NCBI GenBank assembly: GCA_913061075.1
Contig: CAJXSK010000004.1
Span: 1 to 64,000 of the forward strand
Origin: an uncultured Piscirickettsiaceae bacterium
GTDB taxonomy: Bacteria > Pseudomonadota > Gammaproteobacteria > Methylococcales > Cycloclasticaceae
DNA length: 64,000 nt
Reading direction: 5' to 3'
A program made the translations under genes and the position numbers. The notes under the pieces are model-generated. The model had not been told where the DNA came from and searched no databases. It saw only the letters and a program-made list of their open reading frames with translations. Below, one piece after another: positions 41,225 to 51,406 of the stretch. Each line of letters opens with the position of its first letter. The stretch's first letter is position 1.

Positions 41225-42502
41225 GTGGATCAAATATTAGAACTTCAATATGCCGTCGATACTTTTTACTTTTTAGTATGTGGCGCGTTAGTAATGTGGA
41301 TGGCGGCAGGCTTCTCAATGTTAGAGGCGGGTCTTGTCCGTTCAAAAAACACAGCAGAAATTTTAACTAAGAACGTGGCGCTATTTGCCATCTCTTGCAT
41401 TATGTACTTAGTTTATGGCTATGAAATCATGTACGGCGGCGGTGCAATGCTTAGCGGTATTGAGCTTGATGGTGCTGCTTCTGCAGAAGCGTTGACAGCA
41501 ACCGTACTGGCTGAGTCAAAAGAAGCTGGGTTTGGTGGTGATTCTGTATACTCAAACGCGTCAGACTTTTTCTTCCAAGTGGTGTTCGTTGCTACAGCGA
41601 TGTCCATCGTATCGGGAGCAGTTGCTGAACGCATGAAATTATGGGCATTCTTAGCATTTGCTGTTGTTATGACAGGCTTTATCTATCCCATGGAAGGCGC
41701 ATGGACATGGAATGGCGATGACGTTTTTGGTTTATATAACCTTGGCGACCTAGGCTTCTCAGATTTTGCGGGTTCAGGTATTGTGCATATGGCAGGCGCG
41801 GCGGCGGCTTTAGCAGGTGTTTTATTACTCGGCGCGCGTAAGGGGAAATATGGCCCGAACGGTCAAATTACACCAATAACAGGTGCTAATTTACCGTTAG
41901 CAACACTAGGCACATTTATTTTATGGATGGGTTGGTTTGGCTTTAACGGCGGTTCAGTTTTAAAACTGGGCGATATTGCCAGTGCTAACTCAGTAGCGAT
42001 GGTGTTTTTAAATACTAATGCAGCAGCTGCGGGTGGCGCGATGGCATCGTTGATTGTGGCGCGTTTGTTATTTGGCAAAGCAGATTTAACCATGTTATTA
42101 AATGGTGCATTGGCTGGTCTTGTGGCCATTACTGCTGAACCGTCAACACCCACACCTGCGTTAGCAACGTTATTTGGTGCTGCAGGTGGTATGTTAGTCG
42201 TGTTTTCAATTGTTGCTTTAGACAAGATGAAAATTGATGATCCAGTCGGTGCCATTTCAGTGCATGGTACGTGTGGGTTATTAGGCCTATTACTCGTGCC
42301 TTTGACAAATGATGCGGTTAGCTTTTCTGGTCAATTGATTGGAGCGGCGACTATCTTCGGTTGGGTGTTTGTTGCAAGCTTAATCGTTTGGGGAGTTCTT
42401 AAAGCTGTGATGGGTATTAGGGTATCAGCAGAAGAAGAATACGAAGGTGTTGATATTAGTGAATGTGGAATGGAGGCTTATCCAGAGTTTACTAATAAAT
42501 AA
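41225..42502 (+). CDS. amtB: Ammonium transporter AmtB
   Basis: A 425-residue trimeric ammonium channel with eleven helices. The twin-His pore residues are in SGIVHMAGAAAAL and ISVHGTCGLLG, and the Phe gate region and FNGGSVL are present. It starts at GTG 41,225, with AGAGG upstream, 18 bases after glnK. GlnK blocks AmtB when nitrogen is ample. A rho-independent terminator follows. Confidence 0.97.
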   Translation: MDQILELQYAVDTFYFLVCGALVMWMAAGFSMLEAGLVRSKNTAEILTKNVALFAISCIMYLVYGYEIMYGGGAMLSGIELDGAASAEALTATVLAESKEAGFGGDSVYSNASDFFFQVVFVATAMSIVSGAVAERMKLWAFLAFAVVMTGFIYPMEGAWTWNGDDVFGLYNLGDLGFSDFAGSGIVHMAGAAAALAGVLLLGARKGKYGPNGQITPITGANLPLATLGTFILWMGWFGFNGGSVLKLGDIASANSVAMVFLNTNAAAAGGAMASLIVARLLFGKADLTMLLNGALAGLVAITAEPSTPTPALATLFGAAGGMLVVFSIVALDKMKIDDPVGAISVHGTCGLLGLLLVPLTNDAVSFSGQLIGAATIFGWVFVASLIVWGVLKAVMGIRVSAEEEYEGVDISECGMEAYPEFTNK

Positions 42503-42524
42503 CACCTATTTTGTTTAGATTTAG

Positions 42525-42550
42525 AAGGGCGCTTAGGCGCCCTTTTTTTT
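42525..42550 (+). terminator. Rho-independent terminator after amtB
   Basis: AAGGGCGC (42,525-42,532) pairs with GCGCCCTT (42,537-42,544) around TTAG and runs into eight T. The rest of the gap to 42,741 shows no other feature I can support. Confidence 0.93.
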
Positions 42551-42741
42551 GGTTTAAATAGAGCTGTTAAGCATAAATGAATATTGTTTATTGATAGTTT
42601 TAAATCCTAATCAATTCTGTGAAGTGGCTCACAAATTAGAGCGTTGTTTGTACAAAAAATACGCCATCAACTATGCTTCATAACCATAAAAAATAAACCA
42701 TAAATAGAGAGTTTATAGATGCAGAGCGTTGGAGAGTGGTT

Positions 42742-43122
42742 ATGAAGGTGATGTTAATCGACGACAGTAAAACGATTAGAAAATCTGTTGAGCTGTATAT
42801 GAGAGAGTCGGGGCACGATGTGATATTGGCTAATGATGGTTATGAAGCCCTTTGTAAAATTTCGGAACATCACCCAGATATTATCTTTGTAGACATCACT
42901 ATGCCTAGGTTAGATGGCTATCAAACATGCGCCCTTATTAAGCAAAACCACCGATACAAAAGCATTCCCGTATTGATGTTATCAAGTAAAAGCGGGCTAT
43001 TTGATAAGGCCAAAGGAAGAGTTGTAGGAGCGGACGATTATTTAACAAAGCCGTTTACTAAGGACAGCTTATTAGAAACCATTAATAAGTTTTCTATGAA
43101 CGAAAACTTAGCCGTAATTTAA
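42742..43122 (+). CDS. pilG: Twitching motility response regulator PilG
   Basis: A single-domain CheY-like receiver of 126 residues. The phospho-acceptor Asp51 is in FVDITMPRLDGYQTC, the acidic pocket is in MLIDDS, and the switch residues are MLSSK and LTKPF. The segments PRLDGYQTCALIK and FDKAKGRVVGADDYLTKPF are diagnostic of PilG. I start at ATG 42,742, with GGAG seven bases upstream, rather than the GTG two codons earlier. PilG is phosphorylated by ChpA and promotes type IV pilus extension. First gene of the cluster. Confidence 0.93.
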   Translation: MKVMLIDDSKTIRKSVELYMRESGHDVILANDGYEALCKISEHHPDIIFVDITMPRLDGYQTCALIKQNHRYKSIPVLMLSSKSGLFDKAKGRVVGADDYLTKPFTKDSLLETINKFSMNENLAVI

Positions 43123-43141
43123 TTTAGTTGGAGAGGTTTGC

Positions 43142-43504
43142 ATGTTACGAATTTTAGTTATAGATGATTCACCTACTGAAATGCATATTATTACAAAAAT
43201 GCTTAAAAACCATGGGCACCAGTTTATTACAGCGGAAGACGGTGGTGAAGGTGTTGACTTGGCAAAAAGAGAAAAGCCAGACTTAATCCTTATGGATGTT
43301 GTTATGCCGGTTTTAAATGGATTTAAGGCGACTAGAACATTATCAAAAGACCCTGAAACTAAAGACATTCCGGTCATCATTTTAAGTAATAAATCGATGC
43401 CAACAGATAAATTATGGGGCGAAAAGCAGGGCGCAAAAGATTACCTCTTTAAGCCGGTTGAGGAATCACAGTTAATTAACACAATAAACCGTTTGGTTGC
43501 GTAA
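43142..43504 (+). CDS. pilH: Twitching motility response regulator PilH
   Basis: The second CheY-like receiver (120 residues), with phospho-Asp52 in LILMDVVMPVLNGF and the PilH-type end KQGAKDYLFKPV. In Pseudomonas it counters PilG, acting as phosphate sink or as a partner for pilus retraction. It lies 19 bases after pilG. Confidence 0.92.
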   Translation: MLRILVIDDSPTEMHIITKMLKNHGHQFITAEDGGEGVDLAKREKPDLILMDVVMPVLNGFKATRTLSKDPETKDIPVIILSNKSMPTDKLWGEKQGAKDYLFKPVEESQLINTINRLVA

Positions 43505-43508
43505 GGCG

Positions 43509-44063
43509 ATGAGTGCACTAGCGAAACAGATTAACCCTTTTAACTTGATAAGCTCGCTTGAACGAGATTACTCAGATAATAAGTTAATATTAAAAGAATT
43601 TAACAAAGGCCAGGTTGGCATTAGTGTTGTCCAAGTTGTTGTTGGTGATATGTTGTTTGCTGTTGAAGTTGGTTTGGCTGTTGAAACAATTAGATATAAA
43701 AAACCACAAAAATTACCTAGATCCCACCCATGGGGGCTTGGTGTTATTGAGGTTCGAGGCGAGGTGATACCCGTCTTTGATCTTGCTGTGTTTAATGAGC
43801 AACCGGCGGTGCAAATTGATAGAGATTGTCGGTTAATGATTATTCGCTATGAACAGCTCGCTTTTGCTTTATTAATATCAAGTGTATCAGCGGTATCAAC
43901 GGTATCTGAAATACATGAAAACGCAGATAAAAAAGATTTAGATAAGTTTTCCTGGCAAAAAACGAATACAAATCAATGGATTGATATACACGGTAAAAAA
44001 TTGCACTTCTTGGATGTTAAAAGTCTTCTGAACTGTGCGGATTTCTTAAAACTAACACTATAA
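43509..44063 (+). CDS. pilI: CheW-like coupling protein PilI
   Basis: A 184-residue protein with one CheW domain (about 35-175: VGDMLFAVEVGLAVETIRY, then WGLGVIEVRGEVIPVFDL). It should connect the receptor PilJ to the kinase ChpA. I start at ATG 43,509. The ribosome site is weak (AAGG only two bases away), and an in-frame TTG lies four codons upstream. Gene order after pilH is as in Pseudomonas. Confidence 0.88.
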   Translation: MSALAKQINPFNLISSLERDYSDNKLILKEFNKGQVGISVVQVVVGDMLFAVEVGLAVETIRYKKPQKLPRSHPWGLGVIEVRGEVIPVFDLAVFNEQPAVQIDRDCRLMIIRYEQLAFALLISSVSAVSTVSEIHENADKKDLDKFSWQKTNTNQWIDIHGKKLHFLDVKSLLNCADFLKLTL

Positions 44064-44079
44064 GTAAACTAGGAAAAAA

Positions 44080-45744
44080 ATGGCTAACAAAAAGTTATTA
44101 AAAATTGATGCACTGTTTGTATACGGTACGTTGATGGTGGTTTTTCTCGCAGCAACCATCACATCATTTTTATATATTAATAAACTGGGGCAGTACGATG
44201 ATGAATATCTAGATGCCGCGTTTAATATTGGTGTTATTTCGCAATCCGTCATACCACTTTCTAAGGATGGGGCAAACGGTCAAGAGGCGGTAGCAAAAAC
44301 ATTGGCTGATAAAGGTCGCCATTTGGTTGCTTTTGCTGAAAAGTTTTCAAACGGTAACCCAGCAACCAGCTTGCCGCCGTTGCAAAAAAGTTTGTCGGAC
44401 TTATCGTCTAGCATAATACGTAAAGCCACTATTATTTCAGATAGCCTTTTTCAAATTCAAAAAAATCACACTGTTAATAAACCGGCTGCATTACAAGAAG
44501 CAAATAAAGTGGCTAAAGAAAGTAAAGCCATCATTGCCGATTTAGATAAGGTGAATAAAGTTATTGCTTTAGGAGAGACACATCCTTTCTTTTTAGTAGG
44601 CAATATGGATCATTCGATGACAACGGTGTTAGGCCTTATCACGTTGTTATTCTTAGTTTTAATGGGTGACCATGTCATTAGAACAACGCGTAAGGAAGAG
44701 CGAGAAGCGCAAAAGGCATTTAAACAAAACCAAGATGCGATTATGAATTTGCTAGACGATATTTCAAGTCTTGCTGATGGTGATTTATCAAAAGAAGTAC
44801 GTGTTTCTGAGGATATTACTGGCGCCATTGCCGATTCAATTAACTACACAGTGGAAGAACTGCGTTCTTTAGTTCAAACCATTAAAGGGTCTGCTGAGCA
44901 AGTGACAGAGACGACACAGAAAACAGAGGTGTTAACAGAGTCTTTATTGGTTTCCAATAATGATAATGAAAAAAGAATTTCTGATGTCAATACAACTGCG
45001 TCTAGCGTTGCCTTAGATGTTCAACAGATGGCTGAACAAGCGGGTGAAGCCGCAGGCTTAGCTAATAGTTCAGCGACGGTTGCTAAAGATGGTGCTCATG
45101 TTGTTAAGCAGTCTATTGAATCTATGAATAACGTTAGAGAACAAATTCAAGAAACATCTAAGCGCATCAAACGATTGGGTGAGAGTTCTCAAGAAATTGG
45201 GGATATCTTAGAAATTATTAGTGATATTGCTGATCAAACCAACTTACTTGCTTTGAATGCGGCTATGCAAGCGGCGATGGCGGGTGAAGCAGGTCGTGGT
45301 TTTGCGGTGGTTGCTGATGAGGTTCAACGATTAGCGGAACGTTCTAGTCAGGCAACGCACCAAATTGAAGGGCTGATTAAAACCATTCAATCAGATACCA
45401 GTGACGCCATTCATTCTATGGAGTCGAGTACGTCAGAAGTTGTGTCAGGCTCAGATAGGATTGAGGCCGCGGGTGTTTCGTTGGCTAAAATTGAAGAAAC
45501 ATCGGTCACGCTTGCGTCAAACATTACTGCATTATCAGAACAAGCGAAAGCGCAAGCTAAACGCACGAATGACATTAGTGAAACGATGGGTGTGGTGCAT
45601 GGGGCGACGACGAAATCTGCATCTGAAACGCGTGAAACAGCAACACTGATTGAACAGTTATCAAGTATGTCTTCATTATTAAAAGAATCTGTCACGGGTT
45701 TTACATTGCCGCGTGATGTTATTAGTACGGATTCAGCTAACTAA
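44080..45744 (+). CDS. pilJ: Methyl-accepting chemotaxis protein PilJ
   Basis: A 554-residue transmembrane receptor of the Pil-Chp pathway. Helix 1 is at about 12-31 and helix 2 at about 183-203, bracketing a periplasmic PilJ sensor region. A HAMP-like segment and a long cytoplasmic signalling coiled coil follow. The hairpin tip [20 protein letters not shown] is the PilJ variant of the usual MCP sequence. The periplasmic domain is shorter than in Pseudomonas PilJ (682 residues). No CheR/CheB homologue accompanies it here. Confidence 0.92.
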   Translation: MANKKLLKIDALFVYGTLMVVFLAATITSFLYINKLGQYDDEYLDAAFNIGVISQSVIPLSKDGANGQEAVAKTLADKGRHLVAFAEKFSNGNPATSLPPLQKSLSDLSSSIIRKATIISDSLFQIQKNHTVNKPAALQEANKVAKESKAIIADLDKVNKVIALGETHPFFLVGNMDHSMTTVLGLITLLFLVLMGDHVIRTTRKEEREAQKAFKQNQDAIMNLLDDISSLADGDLSKEVRVSEDITGAIADSINYTVEELRSLVQTIKGSAEQVTETTQKTEVLTESLLVSNNDNEKRISDVNTTASSVALDVQQMAEQAGEAAGLANSSATVAKDGAHVVKQSIESMNNVREQIQETSKRIKRLGESSQEIGDILEIISDIADQTNLLALNAAMQAAMAGEAGRGFAVVADEVQRLAERSSQATHQIEGLIKTIQSDTSDAIHSMESSTSEVVSGSDRIEAAGVSLAKIEETSVTLASNITALSEQAKAQAKRTNDISETMGVVHGATTKSASETRETATLIEQLSSMSSLLKESVTGFTLPRDVISTDSAN

Positions 45745-45759
45745 AATAAGAATAAAAGC

Positions 45760-48700
45760 ATGTCAACAAACACGCAATTTGCCGCCATAAAGTGGATAAA
45801 AAACGAACTTCTGATTTCTATAAAGCAAGCGAGAGTCTTGCTGGAAGGCATTCAGACTAGCTTTAATCATGAATCGCTGGAAAAGTTTCAATCCATTGTT
45901 AATACCTTATCTAATAATTTAGAACTGGCTAATGACGATGTTGGGTCTATTTTATGTAAAGAGCTGTCAGAAGTTGCTTACTTTATTAGATTGGAATGCG
46001 CTTCAGAAAGCGCTGATAGCTCTGTAGATGATTTAATGCAGGGACTGGTATTACTTAATGATCATATTGAGAATATAAGCCAGGGTCACCGCGTGGATAG
46101 CAGAGAAATCGGTTTGATTATTGACGTATTCCGCAAGCGGCAAGAGAAGCCATGTATTCAAAAATCATTGCTGTATGTCTTAGACATTTCTAATGTTAAG
46201 ACAAGTCTTGAAACGAAAGAGGAAAATGAACCGCTTAGTATCTTGGCGCGTGAATCTAGGCCTGAATTTCAGCGTTGTTTGTTAGCTTGGTTTCAAGATA
46301 GCGATAGAGGGCCTGCATTACAAAAAATGGTTGATATAACCGAGTCTGTTAACAGCACTGCTAATATCGAATTAGTGAAGCTGTATTTTTCAGCAACCAG
46401 CATAGTCTTAAGCGGTGTTAAAGATAGAGTGTTTGGTGATGATAAAGGAGTTAAGACCTTAGTCGGCCAAGTTGATAAACAACTTAAGTTGTTGGCAACG
46501 ATGGGAGAGGCTAGAGTTGCGATGGGCTTACAACTAGGGCTGGTACGTCAAACTTTATATTACGTTGCACGGATGTCATCAGACAATAAAGCGGCGGAAT
46601 TGTTGCAAACGCAACTTAATCTAAAAGATAGTCTATCAAGTCAGGACGACAATGATGGAACCATTCATACAGTTCAAGCATTGGCATCCATTGCTGGAGC
46701 AGTAAGAGATGAATTTAAAAACATTAAACATTGGCTAGAAGATATTGTTGATAACGATAAGCCGCCTGCTGATGAGATTGATAGTTTTATTCAAGGAGCA
46801 GAAGGATGGGCAGAAACATTGTCTGTGGTTGGCGAGCAAGATTTATCAAAAAATATAGCGGATTTTGTTCGTCGTTTAGCGTTTAGTGTTTATGGAGCCA
46901 CAGAGTCAGGTGAAGAACAGCACATAGCATTGGCAGAAGATTGGCTTAAGATTGATGAAGTGTTGGTCGCGATACAAGCGAAATCAAGCATAGAGTCGGT
47001 GATTGCTGAAGATGATGTTGACGCAGTGGGTGAAGACATCCCTGTTAATGTCAGCACTGCTAAAACAATGCTATCTGAACTTAATATCATTAAAGAAATC
47101 ATTACCGAAGACTTAGATGGTGAGTTAAAGAGCGCTGTACGTTGGCAGGAAATTAACCAGCTACTTAACAATGTTCAAGCGGCGTGTCATTTTATTGAGC
47201 TTGATACGGCAGCCCAATATATAAACGATTGTCGCACATTCATTTCAGCTGTTATAAATAAGCAAAAATACCATGTGGATTCTAAAGAAGTGTCGTCTAT
47301 AGCGGATATTGTTTCGTCCGTAGAATACTTATTAGAAGATGTGGCCAATGATACTTCTGTAGCCAATGTGGCAATGTTATTAGCTAAAGATGCAGCTGCA
47401 TTTTTAATGGGTAGAGTTGAAAATGTTCGGTCGTATAGTGGAGTTGAAGAGACGTTAGAGGTGTCGCCGCAAGAAACACCCGCTGAAATTAAGACTAATT
47501 TAGACGATGAATTAAGTGATGACGATTTAGAGATTTTAGAAATATTTACTGAAGAGGTTGGTGATATCAGTGTTGAATTGCGCAACGATTTCAACAAATG
47601 GAAACTTGACTTAAATAATGAAGATGTATTGAAGGACGTTAGACGTGCATTCCATACATTAAAAGGTAGTGGGCGACTCGCGAAAGTTGAGTTTTTATCA
47701 GAACCGTCATGGTCTATTGAGCGTGTACTTAACCATGTCATTGAAGATGGATTAGAGATTAATCAAGAAATGGTTGGTCTTGTTGGCCACTTTGTTGCGT
47801 CATTGCCTGAATGGGCGAACAAAATAAATGGAGAACGACCCGAATTGTCGGACATGAACGATATGGTTTTGGCGGCGGAGTCTATTGAAAAAGGTGAGCA
47901 ACCGATTGTTTCATACGTGACGGAAGACATGCGCAATGATGACGCTAATGAGATAAAAGAGGACGTTGATGACGAACTTTCTGGTGATGTTTTAGAGCCG
48001 GAACTTTGTGAAATATTTTCTAATGAAACAACGGTTCATTTAGCGACTATACAAACGTTCCTTGATGAGCACGAGAATCAAGAAACAGTCACAGTTAATG
48101 AATCACTATTTAGAGCGCTACATACTATCCATGGCTGTGCATCGATGTCGCATATCGCAGAGGTTGAAGAATTAAGCGGTGCAATGTGTGATTACATTTG
48201 CGAGCTTTATGAGAACAATGTCAATATTGAAGTGGTTGATTTTTATTCTGTATTGACAAAATATCATGCGACGACAGCGCAACAGGTTGTTGCTCTGAAT
48301 ATTCAAGATGAAGAGATGCCAAATCATCAGGCATTATTTGAACGAATTACCAAAAAACATGATGAGTTGGTTGAACAGGTAAGCCAACCAATAGATCAAG
48401 ATATTGATGAATCAAATACAACAGTCGACTTAACAATAAACGATGTTGACCTTGATAGTATGAATAAAGAGGAGCCTGAACAAAAAGATACTGCTAAGGC
48501 AAATGCTGAACAAACAGTTGAAAGTGAAATGGAAAACATTGAGCCGAACGCTGCAGAATTATTACCATTTGTCGCTTCTAATGAAGTGCCTGCAAATGAG
48601 AGCAAGCCCTCGTACGAAAGCATTGATAATAATGATGATCTGGAAATGCAGGCTGTCTTCGTGGAAGAAGGTGTCGAACTGCTTGAAGAGATTAGTGATT

Positions 48701-50928
48701 TGTTTAAAGGCTGGATAAATGACATTGATAATAAGAAGGCTTATTTAGACAAGGTATTACATATATTACATACGTTGAAAGGTAGCTCTTTATTGGTCGG
48801 TTTGGACGGTTTTGGCGGCGTGGTGCATGAAATTGAAACATTAATTGAAGATTATCAAGAACGAAATGAGACCTTTACAGAACCCATGCTGTCTCGTTTG
48901 TTGTCAATATCTGATGATTTACATGTGGGGCTCAATAGTGAAAGCTTAGAGACAAACCCAATTAGTTACGAGGCATTAATTGAGTCATTGAAGCAACCTG
49001 GAGTGGTTGAATCACCGATTGTTGAACAAGTCGTTGAAGCTGAGGTTATAGACGTTGAAAAAGCGTCACTAAAAGCGAAAAAAGTTAAATCTGCAGTTAA
49101 AGCTAAAGAGCAAACAGTAAAAATATCTAATAGCTTATTAGATAGATTAATCACGGATGTGGGTGAGGTAAATGTGTTGCAAGGCCAGTTGGCTAAGAAA
49201 AACAACCAACGCGAAAACCAAATCAAAGAATTAACGCTAACGATTGAACGGTTGCGTAAACAGTTAAGAAAACTTGAAATTGAAACAGAAGCACAAGTTT
49301 TATTTAAGGTTGACAAAGCGGCTGAAGAAACTGAATTTGACCCACTTGAGATGGATCGCTATTCGCAAATACAGCAACTGTCCCGCTCGTTATTAGAAAG
49401 TATTTCCGATTTGGAAGAGATAAGAGATAGCTTGCTTCAATCTGATGATGAAATTTCAGTATTAATGCAAAAAGAAGGTGGTCTAACAGATACGTTGTTA
49501 GAAGATTTACTAAGAACAAGGATGGTGGACTTCTCGCGTTATGTTCCTCGTTTTGATCGATTGGTAAGGCAGTTGGCCACTAATTTGAACAAGCCTGTTC
49601 AGTTGCTAGTGCAAGGCGCCGAGACTGAAATCGATCGTTTCATTCTTAATGAACTGCAAACGCCGATCGAACATATTATTCGAAATGCAATGGCGCATGG
49701 TGTTGAGCCAGCCGACGTGCGTAAAGCGAACAATAAGCTGCGCGAAGCAAGCATTACACTTAATTTGAGTAGAGAAGGTTCAGAAATTCATTTAACGATA
49801 TCAGATGATGGCCCTGGTATTGATGTATCAAAGATTAAAGAAAAAGCATTAAGGTTAGGCCACATCAAAGAGCATGAAGCCTTGTCTGAGCAAGATTTGT
49901 TTCAGTTTATTCTAAAGCCAGGATTTTCAACACTAGATGAAGCATCGAAAATAGCTGGCCGTGGTATTGGTATGGATATTGTGAATGACACGGTCCGTCG
50001 TATTGGTGGTGCATTAACTATTAGTAGTGTGAAAGGAAAAGGTTCATCATTTCACCTAATTTTTCCATATACCATGGCCATTAATATGGCATTGATGGTT
50101 AAAACACATGGTGTGCAGTACGGTATTCCAAATAATTTTATTCAGTCAGTTATAAGTGTTCCTAGAGCAGCATTGATTGAGGATTTAAAGAGTAGTCAGC
50201 CCGTATTAATGCATTTAGATAAACAATACCAGTTACATGACTTATCACAATTGTTAGGGCACGGTTCAGGCGCATTTCAATCTACCGCTAGTAAATCAGT
50301 TCATGTGTTATTGATGGGCTCAAGGGAAGAAAAGCATGCCGTTGTTATCGACCAATTGGTCGGTAACAAAGAAGTGGTAGTGAAACCATTAGGTTTACAT
50401 TTAGATATGATTTCTTGGCTTTCTGGTGCAACAGTATCCGATGAAGGGGATATTGTGATGATGTTAGATCTGCCAGCACTGGCTTCATTAGGTGAGCCAA
50501 CCCAAGAGGTTAGCAAGCCGGTTGATGCTGCTGATGATAAGCCGACGGCTCCGCTTGTTATGGTAGTGGATGATTCGATCACCTTCAGAAAAGTAGCAAC
50601 TAGATTATTAAAACGTCAAGGCTACGATGTGGTGGATGCACGTGATGGTCTTGATGCGGTTGAGAAGTTAACCAATATTACCCCGGATCTCTTTTTATTG
50701 GATGTGGAAATGCCGCGCATGGATGGTTTTGAATTAGCACGACATATTCGTCATACAGAAGGTATTAATGATTGCCCAATTGTTATGGTGACATCAAGAA
50801 CGGGTATAAAGCACCAAAACTATGCCAAAGAAATTGGAATTAATGAATACTTTGGTAAGCCATTCGACAATAAAGTCCTGGTTGAAAGTATTAAAGATTT
50901 ATTGGAGGCTAGTTATGCAAACGAATAA
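45760..50928 (+). CDS. chpA: Hybrid sensor kinase ChpA/PilL (Hpt-CheA-CheW-receiver)
   Basis: A 1722-residue central kinase of twitching chemotaxis. The N-terminal 500 residues are FimL/ChpA-like helical bundles. Three histidine phosphotransfer domains are visible by motif: His632 (FHTLKGSGR), His788 (LHTIHGCAS) and His1004 (LHTLKGSSL). The CheA dimerisation and ATPase region follows (HIIRNAMAHGVEP, SDDGPGID, GRGIGMDIV; about 1230-1435). A CheW domain lies at about 1440-1570. The C-terminal receiver has phospho-Asp1648 (LLDVEMPRMDG). It is shorter than Pseudomonas ChpA (about 2470 residues, eight phosphotransfer domains). The middle is unusually acidic. Confidence 0.95.
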   Translation: MSTNTQFAAIKWIKNELLISIKQARVLLEGIQTSFNHESLEKFQSIVNTLSNNLELANDDVGSILCKELSEVAYFIRLECASESADSSVDDLMQGLVLLNDHIENISQGHRVDSREIGLIIDVFRKRQEKPCIQKSLLYVLDISNVKTSLETKEENEPLSILARESRPEFQRCLLAWFQDSDRGPALQKMVDITESVNSTANIELVKLYFSATSIVLSGVKDRVFGDDKGVKTLVGQVDKQLKLLATMGEARVAMGLQLGLVRQTLYYVARMSSDNKAAELLQTQLNLKDSLSSQDDNDGTIHTVQALASIAGAVRDEFKNIKHWLEDIVDNDKPPADEIDSFIQGAEGWAETLSVVGEQDLSKNIADFVRRLAFSVYGATESGEEQHIALAEDWLKIDEVLVAIQAKSSIESVIAEDDVDAVGEDIPVNVSTAKTMLSELNIIKEIITEDLDGELKSAVRWQEINQLLNNVQAACHFIELDTAAQYINDCRTFISAVINKQKYHVDSKEVSSIADIVSSVEYLLEDVANDTSVANVAMLLAKDAAAFLMGRVENVRSYSGVEETLEVSPQETPAEIKTNLDDELSDDDLEILEIFTEEVGDISVELRNDFNKWKLDLNNEDVLKDVRRAFHTLKGSGRLAKVEFLSEPSWSIERVLNHVIEDGLEINQEMVGLVGHFVASLPEWANKINGERPELSDMNDMVLAAESIEKGEQPIVSYVTEDMRNDDANEIKEDVDDELSGDVLEPELCEIFSNETTVHLATIQTFLDEHENQETVTVNESLFRALHTIHGCASMSHIAEVEELSGAMCDYICELYENNVNIEVVDFYSVLTKYHATTAQQVVALNIQDEEMPNHQALFERITKKHDELVEQVSQPIDQDIDESNTTVDLTINDVDLDSMNKEEPEQKDTAKANAEQTVESEMENIEPNAAELLPFVASNEVPANESKPSYESIDNNDDLEMQAVFVEEGVELLEEISDLFKGWINDIDNKKAYLDKVLHILHTLKGSSLLVGLDGFGGVVHEIETLIEDYQERNETFTEPMLSRLLSISDDLHVGLNSESLETNPISYEALIESLKQPGVVESPIVEQVVEAEVIDVEKASLKAKKVKSAVKAKEQTVKISNSLLDRLITDVGEVNVLQGQLAKKNNQRENQIKELTLTIERLRKQLRKLEIETEAQVLFKVDKAAEETEFDPLEMDRYSQIQQLSRSLLESISDLEEIRDSLLQSDDEISVLMQKEGGLTDTLLEDLLRTRMVDFSRYVPRFDRLVRQLATNLNKPVQLLVQGAETEIDRFILNELQTPIEHIIRNAMAHGVEPADVRKANNKLREASITLNLSREGSEIHLTISDDGPGIDVSKIKEKALRLGHIKEHEALSEQDLFQFILKPGFSTLDEASKIAGRGIGMDIVNDTVRRIGGALTISSVKGKGSSFHLIFPYTMAINMALMVKTHGVQYGIPNNFIQSVISVPRAALIEDLKSSQPVLMHLDKQYQLHDLSQLLGHGSGAFQSTASKSVHVLLMGSREEKHAVVIDQLVGNKEVVVKPLGLHLDMISWLSGATVSDEGDIVMMLDLPALASLGEPTQEVSKPVDAADDKPTAPLVMVVDDSITFRKVATRLLKRQGYDVVDARDGLDAVEKLTNITPDLFLLDVEMPRMDGFELARHIRHTEGINDCPIVMVTSRTGIKHQNYAKEIGINEYFGKPFDNKVLVESIKDLLEASYANE

Positions 50929-51406
50929 GGAAATGATCCGGTCAGTGTTAATTCCACTGACTGAAGATGCCTTGTTGTTGCCTCACTCGGCATTAGTTGA
51001 GATTATTCCCGAGCGCGAAATTCGCCAAATAGACGGCGCGCCAGAGTGGGTGCTTGGGGAAATAGAGTGGAATAACGAAACCATGCCGTTGTTGTCGATT
51101 GAAGCGGCTACGGGTTCCGAAAAAAAAGAGAAGTCTAAACGCGCGCGACTCATCGTATTAGCATTTTTAACTAAAAATAATCGATACAACTATTTAGCCA
51201 TTCGAGCAACAGGGGTGCCTAAGTTAGTACAATTAGTGCCTGACGCGTTAGAAGTGAAAGAGTCGCATGGAATAGGTTCCAAGTTTGTAAATTTTTATGG
51301 AACACTTGATAACCAATCCGTTATTCTGCCTAATATGGCAGAATTAGAAGCGAATATATTGTCAATTAACGTTGGTAATTCACACCTGTCTTTAGCTAAA
51401 GCCTAA
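50915..51406 (+). CDS. chpC: CheW-like protein ChpC
   Basis: A 163-residue single CheW domain protein ([20 protein letters not shown], then [19 protein letters not shown]). Its position after chpA identifies it as ChpC, a second coupling protein of the Pil-Chp system. It starts at ATG 50,915, which has GGAGG seven bases upstream and overlaps the end of chpA by 14 bases. It converges with purC, overlapping by 4 bases. Confidence 0.88.
   Translation: MQTNKEMIRSVLIPLTEDALLLPHSALVEIIPEREIRQIDGAPEWVLGEIEWNNETMPLLSIEAATGSEKKEKSKRARLIVLAFLTKNNRYNYLAIRATGVPKLVQLVPDALEVKESHGIGSKFVNFYGTLDNQSVILPNMAELEANILSINVGNSHLSLAKA

Noticed and set aside
42719-42745. Short frame starting ATG 42,719 before pilG
   Set aside because: Only eight codons, out of frame with pilG, no ribosome site.
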